DNA from: DASWUZ01 sp036401375
GTDB taxonomy: Bacteria > Acidobacteriota > Terriglobia > Terriglobales > Acidobacteriaceae
NCBI GenBank assembly: GCA_036401375.1
Contig: DASWVB010000035.1
Coordinates: 1 to 64,000, forward strand
Length of the DNA stretch: 64,000 nt
Direction of reading: 5' to 3'
How positions within the stretch are numbered: the stretch's first letter is position 1; each line of letters starts with the position of its first letter. Under the pieces are notes generated by a model, which made no database searches, had not been told where the DNA came from, and saw only the letters and a list, made by a program, of their open reading frames with translations. The position numbers and the translations under genes were made by a program. Of this stretch, positions 17,317 to 26,225 are shown piece after piece.

Positions 17317-18639
17317 TTAGACGACCGCCTCGCCTATCAGGCTGTTAGGCTGGGCCCGCGTGACTTTGACGCTGACGTAGCTGCCGAGCGCCGGCAGGAT
17401 CGGCTGAGCAGTTGTGAAGTTTAGGGTCTTATTCTGCGAAGTACGTCCCACGACCTGGCCACGCGCCGGGTTATGCCCCTCAACCATTACTTCTAAGACT
17501 TCCCCTATTTGCTTCGTATAATTCGCTCTCTGGACTTCACGCTGGCGATCGAGCAGCACCTGCAGGCGGCTGGACTTCTCTTCCTCGGGGATCGAATCGG
17601 GCATGTGGATCGCCGGGGTATTCGGCCGGCGTGAGTACCTGAAGGCGAAGACCGCGTCGTAACCGACTACCTCAAGCAGGTCCATGGTGGCGATGAAGTC
17701 GTCCGGCGTCTCCCCGGGAAACCCCACAATGATGTCGGTAGTCATGCTGATCGGGCGCCGCGCGGCTCTCACCCAATCCACGCGCTCCAGGTATTGCTCG
17801 CGGGTGTACTCCCGCTGCATCCTTTGCAGCACGCTCGACGAGCCGCTCTGTATCGGGAGGTGGACGTGATCGCAGAGCGACGGAACCGCGTCGATGGCGT
17901 CGACGATGTCGCGGGTAAAGTCCCGGGGGTGCGAGGTGGTGAACCGCACTCGCCGGATACCAGGAATCTCGCCGACAGCTGCCAGTAATTCGGCAAAGCT
18001 CCGCTTCCCTTCCAGGTCGCGGTAGGAGTTCACATTTTGACCGAGCAGCTGGATCTCGGTGTAGCCCGCATCGGCCATGCGCTGCGCCTCGGCCAACACC
18101 GATGTCGAGGTGCGGCTGCGCTCCTTACCCCGCGTGTAAGGCACTACGCAATACGAGCAGAACTTGTCGCAGCCCTCGATGATGGTGATGTAGCCGCGAT
18201 GAGGATTGGAGCGGGCCGTAAACTCCGTCTCGAACGTCTCCTCGGTCTGCCGGTCGTCCAGGCCGGTGATGCGCTGCTCTCCAGCCGCGAGCCGGTCCAG
18301 CATCTCGGGGAGCTTGCGATACGAGGCCGATCCTGAGACGATCGAGACATAGGGGGCACGCTCGAAGATGCGCTCGCCCTCCTGCTGCGCGACGCAGCCA
18401 AGCACGGCAAAGCGCTTGCCGGATTTGTAGAGCTTCTTGTAGTCGTTAAGCCGGTTGAAGACCTTCTGCTCGGCCTTGTCGCGGATGGAGCAGGTGTTGT
18501 AGAGGATGAGGTCGGCGGCCTCTTCGGTCTGTACCTGCTCATAGCCCTCGTGGACGAGGGTCCCGATCACCTTCTCCGAGTCGTGCACGTTCATCTGGCA
18601 GCCGAAGGTCTCTAGGTAGAACGTCTTCTCGGTTGCCAT
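17317..18639 (-). CDS. miaB: tRNA-2-methylthio-N6-dimethylallyladenosine synthase
   Basis: A radical SAM methylthiotransferase acting on i6A37 of tRNAs. The N-terminal UPF0004 domain has the three cluster cysteines (LETFGCQMN, YNTCSIRD, LGCVAQQ). The radical SAM cluster is CDKFCSYCVVPYTRG. A C-terminal TRAM domain (about 375-440) starts near QIGEVLEVMVEGH. The start is the ATG at 18639 (440 residues) with AGGGG upstream. The frame is open to 18717, but the extra residues are not family-like. It lies directly upstream of the BFN gene in the same direction. Confidence 0.93.
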   Translation of the reverse strand: MATEKTFYLETFGCQMNVHDSEKVIGTLVHEGYEQVQTEEAADLILYNTCSIRDKAEQKVFNRLNDYKKLYKSGKRFAVLGCVAQQEGERIFERAPYVSIVSGSASYRKLPEMLDRLAAGEQRITGLDDRQTEETFETEFTARSNPHRGYITIIEGCDKFCSYCVVPYTRGKERSRTSTSVLAEAQRMADAGYTEIQLLGQNVNSYRDLEGKRSFAELLAAVGEIPGIRRVRFTTSHPRDFTRDIVDAIDAVPSLCDHVHLPIQSGSSSVLQRMQREYTREQYLERVDWVRAARRPISMTTDIIVGFPGETPDDFIATMDLLEVVGYDAVFAFRYSRRPNTPAIHMPDSIPEEEKSSRLQVLLDRQREVQRANYTKQIGEVLEVMVEGHNPARGQVVGRTSQNKTLNFTTAQPILPALGSYVSVKVTRAQPNSLIGEAVV

Positions 18640-18667
18640 AGCCCCTGAGTATAACCCAGCACGAGTA

Positions 18668-19036
18668 CTAGCTGGCTGCAGGGCGAGGCGGCTCGAGGTA
18701 CGCCCAGCGCTCCACAATCTGACGGTCTGCGATGCGCCAGATCACGATGCCGCGGAACTCGATCCGTGCTCCCCGAGTCGAGTCCGTCCCCGTCCAGTGA
18801 TTGCGCACCACCACCTTGTCATCCTCCGCGATCAGGTCTTCGATCTCCACGTGAATATCAGGAAACCGCTTGTAGGCGGCTCCAACGTATTGCTTCGCTC
18901 CGGCCGGCCCCGGCAGCAGGCCCGGAGGCACATCAGCTCCGTGGTCCACGAACCGCGACGCAAAATTGATGTCCGCAATGTCGATGTTCTGCCGGTTGAC
19001 GAACTCCTCGAAGTGGTTCCTGATGAACTCCTTCAA
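18668..19036 (-). CDS. SnoaL-like cyclase family protein, interrupted by an in-frame amber codon near its start
   Basis: A 122-residue small alpha+beta barrel protein of the SnoaL/ester-cyclase (NTF2-like) superfamily: HFEEFVNRQN...FVDHGADVPPGLLPGP, YKRFPDIHVEIEDLIAEDDKVVVRNHW, then RGIVIWRIADRQIVERWAYLE. The natural N-terminus appears to begin upstream. An ATG at 19078 with a good GAGGG ribosome site, and another in frame at 19051, read MTHD, then a TAG at 19037-19039, then straight into LKEFIRNHFEEF. The coordinates given start at the TTG after the TAG, which has no ribosome site. Either a nonsense change (for example GAG to TAG) has disabled or weakened the gene, or translation reinitiates at the TTG. 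The domain itself is intact. Confidence 0.65.
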   Translation of the reverse strand: MKEFIRNHFEEFVNRQNIDIADINFASRFVDHGADVPPGLLPGPAGAKQYVGAAYKRFPDIHVEIEDLIAEDDKVVVRNHWTGTDSTRGARIEFRGIVIWRIADRQIVERWAYLEPPRPAAS

Positions 19037-19181
19037 CTAGTCGTGCGTCATGCCCGTTTTGGGGTTTGGAGCAGTCATTGATCCCTCTTGAGTCGCAGTA
19101 GAACAGATTCTGCAAGGCGGCAGCTACTCGGGTGCTTGTTCACTCGAGTGTTGTCAAAGCTGCGGCAGCAGCGCGTCTGCA

Positions 19182-20246
19182 ATGAGCTACTCTGTTGCAG
19201 AGGACTCCGCCTTGCAAGCAACTACCGGTTATCGTCCCCGGCAGGGTGTGGCGGACGCCGCGGAGATCTGGTCGCTGCCCGCGCTCGATGCGCTGGCCCG
19301 AGCCGCTGCGGTCGTCGCTCGCAGCATGCCGCCCACTCCGCAGTACAGCTGGCCCCTGCTGAATGCCCGCGCCTGTGTCGAGGTCTGGGTCAAGCATGAG
19401 AACCACACTCCGGTCGGAGCGTTCAAGATTCGCGGTGCGCTGGTCTACATGGACTGGCTGATCCGCGAACATCCCGAGGTTCGCGGCGTGATCTGCGCAA
19501 CCCGCGGCAACTTCGGCCAGGCAGTCTCCTACGCCGCTCACCGCAACGGCTTGAGTGCGACGATCGTAGTGCCCTGCGGCAACAGCCCCGACCAGAACCG
19601 CGCTATCCGCGCACATGGAGCGGAGTTGATCGAGCATGGCGACGACTACCAGGCCGCCAACGAACACGCCGCACGGCTCGAAGTCGAGCACGGCTATCAC
19701 CGCATTCCCTCCTTCCACGAGCTGCTGGTGCATGGAACGGGCACTTACGCGCTCGAGTTCCTCCGCGGAGCACCGGAGATGGATACCGTCTACGTGCCCA
19801 TCGGTCAGGGATCCTCGGTATGCGGGATGATGGCGGTGCGGGACGCTCTGAGCCTCAAGACCAGGATCGTTGGCGTCGTCTCATCCGCCGCGCCCGCTTA
19901 TGCGCTGTCGTTCGAGCAGCGCCGGCTGGTTGAATCCAGCGTGACCACGGTTATTGCAGATGGGCTGGCCTGTCGCAAGCCCGTCGCGAAGTCGCTTGAG
20001 TTCATCTTTCACGGTGTCGAGCGCATCGTCGCGGTTACAGATGAAGAGGTCCGGGGCGCCATGCTCGCCCTCTACGAGGACACACACCAGGTCGCCGAAG
20101 GTGCCGGCGCTGCCTCCCTCGCCGCGCTGCTGCAGGATCAGAGCTCCGGCTGCCTCGCAAACATCAAGCGCGCCGGCGTCGTGCTGACCGGGAGCAATGT
20201 CAATCGCAAGATCTTCGCCGACATCCTACGCGCTCAGCAGCAGTAG
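19182..20246 (+). CDS. Threonine dehydratase-like PLP enzyme
   Basis: A 354-residue fold-type II PLP enzyme without an ACT regulatory domain, so of the catabolic threonine/serine dehydratase or racemase type. The PLP lysine is in TPVGAFKIRGAL, the substrate loop is CATRGNFGQAVSYAA, and the phosphate-binding loop is near PIGQGSSVCGMMA. The C-terminal Ser/Gly cofactor contact is GVVLTGSNVN. The order and spacing of motifs fit threonine dehydratase, deaminating Thr to 2-oxobutanoate, but diaminopropionate lyase or hydroxyaspartate enzymes cannot be excluded by eye. It is divergent from the SnoaL gene and stands alone. Confidence 0.8.
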   Translation: MSYSVAEDSALQATTGYRPRQGVADAAEIWSLPALDALARAAAVVARSMPPTPQYSWPLLNARACVEVWVKHENHTPVGAFKIRGALVYMDWLIREHPEVRGVICATRGNFGQAVSYAAHRNGLSATIVVPCGNSPDQNRAIRAHGAELIEHGDDYQAANEHAARLEVEHGYHRIPSFHELLVHGTGTYALEFLRGAPEMDTVYVPIGQGSSVCGMMAVRDALSLKTRIVGVVSSAAPAYALSFEQRRLVESSVTTVIADGLACRKPVAKSLEFIFHGVERIVAVTDEEVRGAMLALYEDTHQVAEGAGAASLAALLQDQSSGCLANIKRAGVVLTGSNVNRKIFADILRAQQQ

Positions 20247-20314
20247 CCTTTGCTGGCGGTCACCGGGGATCAAGCCTCGGCGACGGTGCTTCGCGCGTCA
20301 CGAACTTTGAGCCG

Positions 20315-20320
20315 TATAAT
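20315..20320 (+). promoter_or_regulatory. -10 box of the EACC1-caspase operon
   Basis: A perfect TATAAT lies 65 bases before the ATG of the EACC1-like gene, in otherwise GC-rich DNA. No TTGACA-like -35 hexamer is visible at 16-18 bases, so the promoter may need an activator or another contact. Confidence 0.4.
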
Positions 20321-20384
20321 TCAGACGCATTGCAGGCGCAGCCATCCGGAACTGCGTACAAGACGGCCGTGCCGCTGGAGATTT

Positions 20385-20762
20385 ATGTCCGAACCTGTGT
20401 CTAACCTGAAGCTGATGATCGATGCCGGCCCGGACAGTGATGCGGAGGAGACTGCCGCGCTCAGCGAGAGGCTGAGGCAGGAACTTCTGCAGTCCGATGT
20501 GGACGATGTGCAGCTGGTGCGCGAGGGCAGGGCCCCGGCGGGCGCCAAGGGTGATCCGGTCACCATGGGAGCACTGGCCATCTCACTTGCTCCTGCGGCT
20601 CTGACGGGCTTCTTCAACCTGCTGCAGGGCTGGATGGGGCGCCACGACAAGAGTACTGTGACCATCGAGACCGGCAGCCAGAAGATCGTGCTCACCGGCC
20701 CGCCCTCAAGGGAGCAGCGGGAGATCATCCAGGCCGCCATCGAACACCGCCCCGCAACGTAA
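20385..20762 (+). CDS. EACC1-like (effector-associated constant component) protein
   Basis: A 125-residue protein without signal peptide. It starts with a beta strand and acidic helix (LKLMIDAGPDSDAEETAALSERL), then DVQLVREG, then a hydrophobic helix (MGALAISLAPAALTGFFNLL) ending in GWMGR. A C-terminal beta-beta-alpha unit follows (STVTIETGSQKIVLTGPPS, EQREIIQAAIEH). This order matches my recollection of EACC1, a small conserved partner encoded beside caspase and other effectors in predicted bacterial conflict systems. The next gene, six bases downstream, is a caspase, which strongly supports the call. I choose the ATG at 20385, since the upstream open frame is low-quality. Its molecular role is unknown. 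It is presumed to regulate or scaffold the effector. Confidence 0.75.
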   Translation: MSEPVSNLKLMIDAGPDSDAEETAALSERLRQELLQSDVDDVQLVREGRAPAGAKGDPVTMGALAISLAPAALTGFFNLLQGWMGRHDKSTVTIETGSQKIVLTGPPSREQREIIQAAIEHRPAT

Positions 20763-20768
20763 AAAGAC

Positions 20769-23603
20769 ATGAGCGAGACAAAGTCTGCCCTGATCGTCGC
20801 GAGCTGGGAGTACCGGGATGCCGATCTGCGGCAGCTGGTCGCACCGGCCAACGACGCCGAGGCCCTGGCACGCGTGCTGAGCGATCCGGCGATGGGCGGC
20901 TTCGACGTGCAGACGGTGCTGAACAAGACCTCACGCGAGATGAGTGAAGAGATCGAGAGCTTCTTCCTCAATCGCAAGCGGGACGACCTGCTGCTGCTCT
21001 ACTTCTCAGGCCATGGGGTGAAGGATGATGATGGCCAGCTCTACTTCACCGCCTCAGACACCAGGCTGATCGACCACAGCAGGCCGATGCGCTCGACCGC
21101 CGTCAGCGCGGAGTTCATCCGCGAGGTGATGCGCTGCAGCAAGTCGCGGCGCCAGGTGCTGATTCTCGACTGCTGCTACAGCGGAGCCTTTGCCAGCGCC
21201 ATGATGGCAAAGGGCGACAAGAGTGTTGGCGTGCGGCAGCAGTTTGACCAGGGTCGCGGCATGGTCATCATGACTGCGTCGGACGCGCTGCAGTATTCCT
21301 TCGAGGGCGACAAGGTTGAGGGCGAGGCAGTCCGCTCCGTCTTTACCAGCAGCATGGTGCGAGGCATCGAGACGGGCCAGGCAGACCTCGACTGCGATGG
21401 GAACATCTCCCTCGACGAGCTCTACGACTACATCTACGCCGAGGTGGCGGAGCACAACTCCGACCAGAGGCCGCGCAAGTGGACGCTCGATATCGAGGGC
21501 AGGATCATCGTCGCCCAGGCCCCGATCAGAGAGGCGGAGCTGCCCGGCGATCTGCTCTCCGCCATCAACAGCCCGCTGCCTCGGGTGAGGGAGGGCGCGG
21601 CCCATGCTCTGGGAGACCTGCTCGCCGGCGACCACAGGGGCCTCGTGCTCGCTGCCCGGCAGGCGCTCACCCGAATGCTGAACGACGACAGCCGGCTGGT
21701 CTCGAGGCAGGCCGAGGCGCTGCTTGCGCCTGATAAGACGCTTCCGGCCGTCGATCCGATTCCTGATATGAAGCAGGCGGCGCCGCTGCCCCCGCCCGGC
21801 AAACCGGCGCTTCCGGTCGTCGATCCAACACCTGATTTGAAGCAGGCGGAGCCGCTGTCCCCGCCGGACAAGCCGGCTCCGGTCGTCGATTCCCCTCCTA
21901 AGTTCAAGCGGGCGGGGGACGCGTTTGCGTCGATGCAGAGATACATCGATGAGCAGCCGCCTGCCGCCCCAGTAAATACGCCGCCTGTTCCGCCGCCTGA
22001 TTTCCGGCGAAATTCGCTGCCTGATTTTCCGCCCAATCCGGTGGCTGGTACAAAGCCAGATGACTCGCTCGCCGAGTTTCTTGGCTGGCTCCAAAAGAAT
22101 CCTCCACCCGGCGCACCGTTCCCGGTCGCTTCGGCGGCACCCTCCCAGACCCCGCCAGGCCCGCTGACTCCGGCAGCGGGCGCAGAGCCGCAAAAACCGG
22201 TACCGCTGAGCAAGCTGGTGGCAGGGCTTCCGACCGAGCCTTCGGTCCCGAAACAAGGCACATCATCTCCCACAGCCAAGCCGGCAACGCCAGCCGCCGC
22301 AGTGGTACGGGAGCCGGAGCCAAAACCTGCTCCGACGCCGCCTGCCCCGTCACAAAAGCCGCAGACGGTGGCAGCCAAGCCTGCAGAGACCGTCGCGGGG
22401 AGTACCGTCGCTCCCGGAAACGTAGTGGCTGCTCCAGCAAGACAGGCTGCCGCTACAGACAAGGCTGCTGTAGCCCCCGCGGCTGCCGTAGCCGCCACCA
22501 CCGCCGTATCCGGCAAGGCAAATGCAGCGCGCAAGGATGCATTCGCTGGCAAAGCAGGCGAAGCAGGCAAAAAGGTCAACGAAACACCAAAAGCTCCTTG
22601 GAGTCTCCCGATTCCCTTCCCGCTCCCCTACCTCATCCTGGGCGCGCTGATCGTGTTCTCCGTGATGTGGTGGCGGTCCCACGCTAATAGCCATAGCGTC
22701 GATGGCGGTGGCGGTAAAGGTGGGGATAAGACGCAGCAACAATCGGTAGCTGGTGGCGGCGGTCAGCAGGGGACAGGCTACGGCGCCAGTACGGCGGCAG
22801 TCGTCCTGCGCCGCCCACCGTTCGATTACGCCTCCTCCGCGATGCGCGGCGAAGACACGAAGGTCAGGCTGACCGAGCTCTCCGAGACACGCAACCAGAT
22901 CACGGACGAGGACACCTGGTTTTCTACCAATGGCCTCGCCCTGCCCACCCTCACCGTGCCCAATCCGGCGAAGCAGCAGGCCGGCAATATTCCTTCCAAC
23001 ATTCCCACAAAGTTTGGGGACAACATCCTGATTCACGCGATCCAGCAAGGTGACCAGCTGCTGTGCATCTATGGAGCCAGCTTCGCCACAGGACGCTACC
23101 TGATCAGCTACGATCTCGCCAGCAGCAAGACCAACTTTTCCTTCGACTTCGATAACTATTTACTTCCACCTAAGTTCAACCCGGGGGACCGTGATCTTAT
23201 CTCCGAGGGAATAACCTGGGCCTGGGTAGAAGACGGCACACTCTATGTCTCTAACTCCCACAATACTTATGCGAAGACTTCCTACGGCCTGAATGCATAC
23301 CTGAACGCCATCGATCTCATGAGCGGCAACCTGATCTGGAGGAGCGCGCCGCTTCTCGACAACGCCAGCACCTTCCTTCTCTACAAGGACGCCATCATCG
23401 CGGGGTACGGCTTTAGCGCGGAAAATCACTTCCTGTATGTGCTGAATAAATCGGACGGCAGAGTTGCGCAGACCATCAAGCTGCGCAAGTCCCCAGAGTA
23501 CATTCTAAGTAAAGGTGACACCATCTATGTGAGGACCTACGACACGGACTACGTGTTTGAGGCAGGACCCTCCGATGCCGCGCCAGGAACAACGAAATAC
23601 TAG
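20769..23603 (+). CDS. EACC1-associated caspase with HEAT-like segment, Pro-rich linker, one TM helix and C-terminal propeller-like domain
   Basis: 944 residues. Residues 1-250 are a caspase (peptidase C14) domain with an intact dyad: His82 in YFSGHG and Cys136 in LDCCYSG, followed by MTASDALQYSFEG and a calcium-loop-like DLDCDGNISLDEL. Residues about 258-320 form a HEAT-like helical segment (SPLPRVREGAAHALGDLL) seen in caspases paired with EACC1. Then come about 280 Pro/Ala/Lys-rich residues with a repeated VDPxPDxKQA module, a transmembrane helix at about 615-635 (PYLILGALIVFSVMWW), a Gly-rich spacer, and a 290-residue C-terminal domain with PQQ/WD-like blades (YLISYDLASSKTNF, YLNAIDLMSGNLIWRS, FLYVLNKSDGRVAQTIKL). 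The Lys-rich side before the helix predicts a cytoplasmic protease and a periplasmic propeller. It is probably a suicide or signalling protease triggered by an envelope signal. Confidence 0.85.
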   Translation: MSETKSALIVASWEYRDADLRQLVAPANDAEALARVLSDPAMGGFDVQTVLNKTSREMSEEIESFFLNRKRDDLLLLYFSGHGVKDDDGQLYFTASDTRLIDHSRPMRSTAVSAEFIREVMRCSKSRRQVLILDCCYSGAFASAMMAKGDKSVGVRQQFDQGRGMVIMTASDALQYSFEGDKVEGEAVRSVFTSSMVRGIETGQADLDCDGNISLDELYDYIYAEVAEHNSDQRPRKWTLDIEGRIIVAQAPIREAELPGDLLSAINSPLPRVREGAAHALGDLLAGDHRGLVLAARQALTRMLNDDSRLVSRQAEALLAPDKTLPAVDPIPDMKQAAPLPPPGKPALPVVDPTPDLKQAEPLSPPDKPAPVVDSPPKFKRAGDAFASMQRYIDEQPPAAPVNTPPVPPPDFRRNSLPDFPPNPVAGTKPDDSLAEFLGWLQKNPPPGAPFPVASAAPSQTPPGPLTPAAGAEPQKPVPLSKLVAGLPTEPSVPKQGTSSPTAKPATPAAAVVREPEPKPAPTPPAPSQKPQTVAAKPAETVAGSTVAPGNVVAAPARQAAATDKAAVAPAAAVAATTAVSGKANAARKDAFAGKAGEAGKKVNETPKAPWSLPIPFPLPYLILGALIVFSVMWWRSHANSHSVDGGGGKGGDKTQQQSVAGGGGQQGTGYGASTAAVVLRRPPFDYASSAMRGEDTKVRLTELSETRNQITDEDTWFSTNGLALPTLTVPNPAKQQAGNIPSNIPTKFGDNILIHAIQQGDQLLCIYGASFATGRYLISYDLASSKTNFSFDFDNYLLPPKFNPGDRDLISEGITWAWVEDGTLYVSNSHNTYAKTSYGLNAYLNAIDLMSGNLIWRSAPLLDNASTFLLYKDAIIAGYGFSAENHFLYVLNKSDGRVAQTIKLRKSPEYILSKGDTIYVRTYDTDYVFEAGPSDAAPGTTKY

Positions 23604-23727
23604 GGCGCCAGCAATCAGGTCGCCCGAGCCGCCCTGCTCAAGCTGGTAAACTGAAGGTACGGACCGGGCTCGCCGGCTTCGAGCGCAACGCTCGACGAGT
23701 CTTGAGCCCAGGGCCGGGAGGAAAACT

Positions 23728-24699
23728 GTGACAGAGCCAGGCAACAACAGCCACAACGGAGCGGGTTCCAGCCACGCCGGCAGTAACGGCTTCCTCGGTA
23801 CGACCAGCCTGCGTCTCAAGGTAGGCCTCGCCGAGATGCTCAAGGGCGGAGTGATCATGGACGTCACCGACGCGGCCCAGGCGGAGATTGCGGAGCGCGC
23901 GGGTGCGGTGGCGGTGATGGCGTTGGAGCGAGTCCCGGCGCAGATTCGCGCCGAGGGCGGTGTCGCCCGCATGGCCAACCCAAAGAAGATTCGCGAGATC
24001 ATGGCGGCCACTTCGATTCCTGTCATGGCCAAGTGCCGCATCGGACACTTTGCTGAGGCCCAGGTGCTGCAGGAGATGGGCGTTGACTTCATCGACGAGT
24101 CAGAAGTGCTGACTCCCGCCGATGAGTTGCACCACGTCGACAAGCATGCCTTCAAGACGCCGTTTGTGTGCGGCGCCCGCGACCTGGGCGAGGCCCTGCG
24201 ACGTATCGCTGAGGGGGCCGCCATGATTCGTACCAAGGGCGAGGCAGGAACCGGCGACGTCGTTCACGCGGTCAAGCACATGCGTCAGATCGTGAAGGAC
24301 ATGCGCAGCCTCACCGTGATGGGCGAGGAGGAGCTCTTCGCCGCTGCCAAGAACTTCCAGGCTCCCTACGAGCTGATCCGCATGGTAGCAAAGACGGGCA
24401 AACTGCCGGTGCCCAACTTCTCCGCAGGTGGAATCGCGACGCCCGCCGACGCTGCACTGGTGCGACAGCTTGGCGCTGAAGCCGTCTTCGTAGGCTCCGG
24501 CATCTTCATGAGCGATTCGACCACGTTCGCGCCGGCGGCTGAGGCGGAGATTCGCGCACGTGCTATCGTCCGGGCAACCACTCACTTCGACGACCCCAAA
24601 GTGCTGCTCGAGACGAGCGAAGAGTGCACCGGGGCGATGAAGGGCCTGGCGATCGCAGCTCTGGATCAGGCGAACCTGCTGCAGACCCGCGGCTGGTAG
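23728..24699 (+). CDS. pdxS: Pyridoxal 5'-phosphate synthase lyase subunit
   Basis: The PdxS/Pdx1 TIM barrel makes PLP from ribose-5-phosphate, glyceraldehyde-3-phosphate and ammonia from glutamine. Very conserved segments are visible: GGVIMDVTDAAQAEIAERAG, VPAQIRAEGGVARM, IPVMAKCRIGH, DFIDESEVLTPAD, RTKGEAGTGDVVHA and NFSAGGIATPADAAL. The N-terminus carries about 20 extra Asn/Gly/Ser residues. 323 residues in all. The start is GTG with GGGAGG upstream. The glutaminase partner pdxT is not adjacent and must be elsewhere. It is convergent with the following MFS gene. Confidence 0.94.
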   Translation: MTEPGNNSHNGAGSSHAGSNGFLGTTSLRLKVGLAEMLKGGVIMDVTDAAQAEIAERAGAVAVMALERVPAQIRAEGGVARMANPKKIREIMAATSIPVMAKCRIGHFAEAQVLQEMGVDFIDESEVLTPADELHHVDKHAFKTPFVCGARDLGEALRRIAEGAAMIRTKGEAGTGDVVHAVKHMRQIVKDMRSLTVMGEEELFAAAKNFQAPYELIRMVAKTGKLPVPNFSAGGIATPADAALVRQLGAEAVFVGSGIFMSDSTTFAPAAEAEIRARAIVRATTHFDDPKVLLETSEECTGAMKGLAIAALDQANLLQTRGW

Positions 24700-24761
24700 A
24701 TCGGCACGCTTCAGATGAGTAGCCTTTGCGGGCGTCCTGCAACGCAAGCCGACCGCCCGGC

Positions 24762-26096
24762 TCAGTGACTGTTTGTCCCCGCCGCCATCGAGTCCACATC
24801 GGCTTCGAGCGGGGGCGGCAGGATTCCGAGCTGCTGGTAGATCGGGCGCATCTCGCGGCGAATCTCCTTGATGCGCGTCCAGAACCAGGCTGACCCGAGC
24901 ACGCAACAGGCTCCGCTGACCATGACCGTTCGCGGCGCGCCGATGATGTGCGCGAGCGAGCCCGCCATCAGGCTGCCAAAGGGCGCCATTCCCACAAACG
25001 CTATGGTGTAGTAGCTCATTACCCGCCCACGTTTATCTTCCGTAACGATGGTCTGGATGATAGTGTTGCTGGCCGTCATCCCCTGCAGCATTCCGTACCC
25101 CGTCACCAGCATCAGCAGCAACGACAGCCACAGCACATGCGATAGTCCGAAGAGCATCAGCCCTGTTCCAAAGATCGCGGACGCGATGGGAAGCATGCGC
25201 AGCAGCCCTCGCACCGACTTGCGCAGCACCAGAGAGATCGCAGATGCCAGCGAACCAAGACCCATCGCAGCCATGAGGAAGCCCATCGTATGCGGACCGC
25301 CGTGCAGCACCTGCGCCGCAAAGATGGGCATCAGCACTACGAACGGCATGCCCATCAGGCTCACCAGCGCAAACAGCAGCAGGATGTTCCGGATCGGCGC
25401 CGACTCCGCAACATAGATCCAGCCCTCCTTGAGCTGCACCAGCATGGAGGTGGTCGCGTGCGCGACCGCGGCCGTCTCCAGATGCATCATCAGCAGCGAG
25501 ACAATCACGGCGATGTAGCTGACGCCGTCGATCAGGAAGCACCATCCCTCGTTGGTGACCGCGATCAGCATTCCGGCCAGTGACGGGCCGATCAGGCGAG
25601 CCAGGTTCACCATCGAAGAGTTAATAGCGATCGCATTGCTCAGATCGGCGCGGTTCTCCACCATCTGCACCAGGAAGGACTGTCGTGCGGGCATGTCAAA
25701 GGCGTTGATAGCGCCCTGGATGCCGCTCAGAATGAGCACCTCGTGGATGTTGATGTGGTGGCTTAACGTGAGGGCGGCGAGGGCGAGCGACTGCACCATG
25801 GAGGCAACCTGCGTCCAGATAAGCACCTGGTGCCGGTCCCAGCGATCGACCCAGACACCAGCAAAGGGCGCCAGCAGGAACGTGGGAATCTGCCCCACAA
25901 AGCTGACCGTGCCAAGCAGCAGCGCAGAGCTGGTCAGGTGGTAGACGAGCCAGCCGGTCGCGATGCGGGTCATCCAGGTCCCGATCAGCGAGATGCTCTG
26001 CCCGCCAGCAAACAGCCTGAAATTGCGATGCCGCAGGGCGCGCCACGACGACGATGCGCTGCTTCCCTCGTTCACGGCCTGGGGTATTGAGTTCAT
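24762..26096 (-). CDS. MFS transporter, EntS-like (MFS_3) type
   Basis: A 444-residue 12-helix transporter. It opens with RNFRLFAGGQSISLIGTWM, then GWLVYHLTSSALLLG and the loop motif GVWVDRWDRHQVL, a pattern of the MFS_3/EntS group. It continues with PARQSFLVQMVENRADLSNAIAINSS, the usual helix 4-5 signature of that group. These proteins export siderophores or drugs. No siderophore genes are near, so the substrate stays unknown. I use the ATG at 26096. The open frame extends to 26180 but the additional residues are not conserved in type. The gene lies 129 bases downstream of the DHA2 exporter on the same strand. Confidence 0.85.
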   Translation of the reverse strand: MNSIPQAVNEGSSASSSWRALRHRNFRLFAGGQSISLIGTWMTRIATGWLVYHLTSSALLLGTVSFVGQIPTFLLAPFAGVWVDRWDRHQVLIWTQVASMVQSLALAALTLSHHINIHEVLILSGIQGAINAFDMPARQSFLVQMVENRADLSNAIAINSSMVNLARLIGPSLAGMLIAVTNEGWCFLIDGVSYIAVIVSLLMMHLETAAVAHATTSMLVQLKEGWIYVAESAPIRNILLLFALVSLMGMPFVVLMPIFAAQVLHGGPHTMGFLMAAMGLGSLASAISLVLRKSVRGLLRMLPIASAIFGTGLMLFGLSHVLWLSLLLMLVTGYGMLQGMTASNTIIQTIVTEDKRGRVMSYYTIAFVGMAPFGSLMAGSLAHIIGAPRTVMVSGACCVLGSAWFWTRIKEIRREMRPIYQQLGILPPPLEADVDSMAAGTNSH

Positions 26097-26225
26097 CGCT
26101 TCTTTAACGCTTTTCACGGAGCACAGGAGCATCCGGGCTGCACGGTGACCCTGAGGGACGCTCAGCGCCAGCTTGCGCAAGGCCGCTCCCAGTGAGATGC
26201 GCTCACTGAGAGGGGCTCGTCGGGG

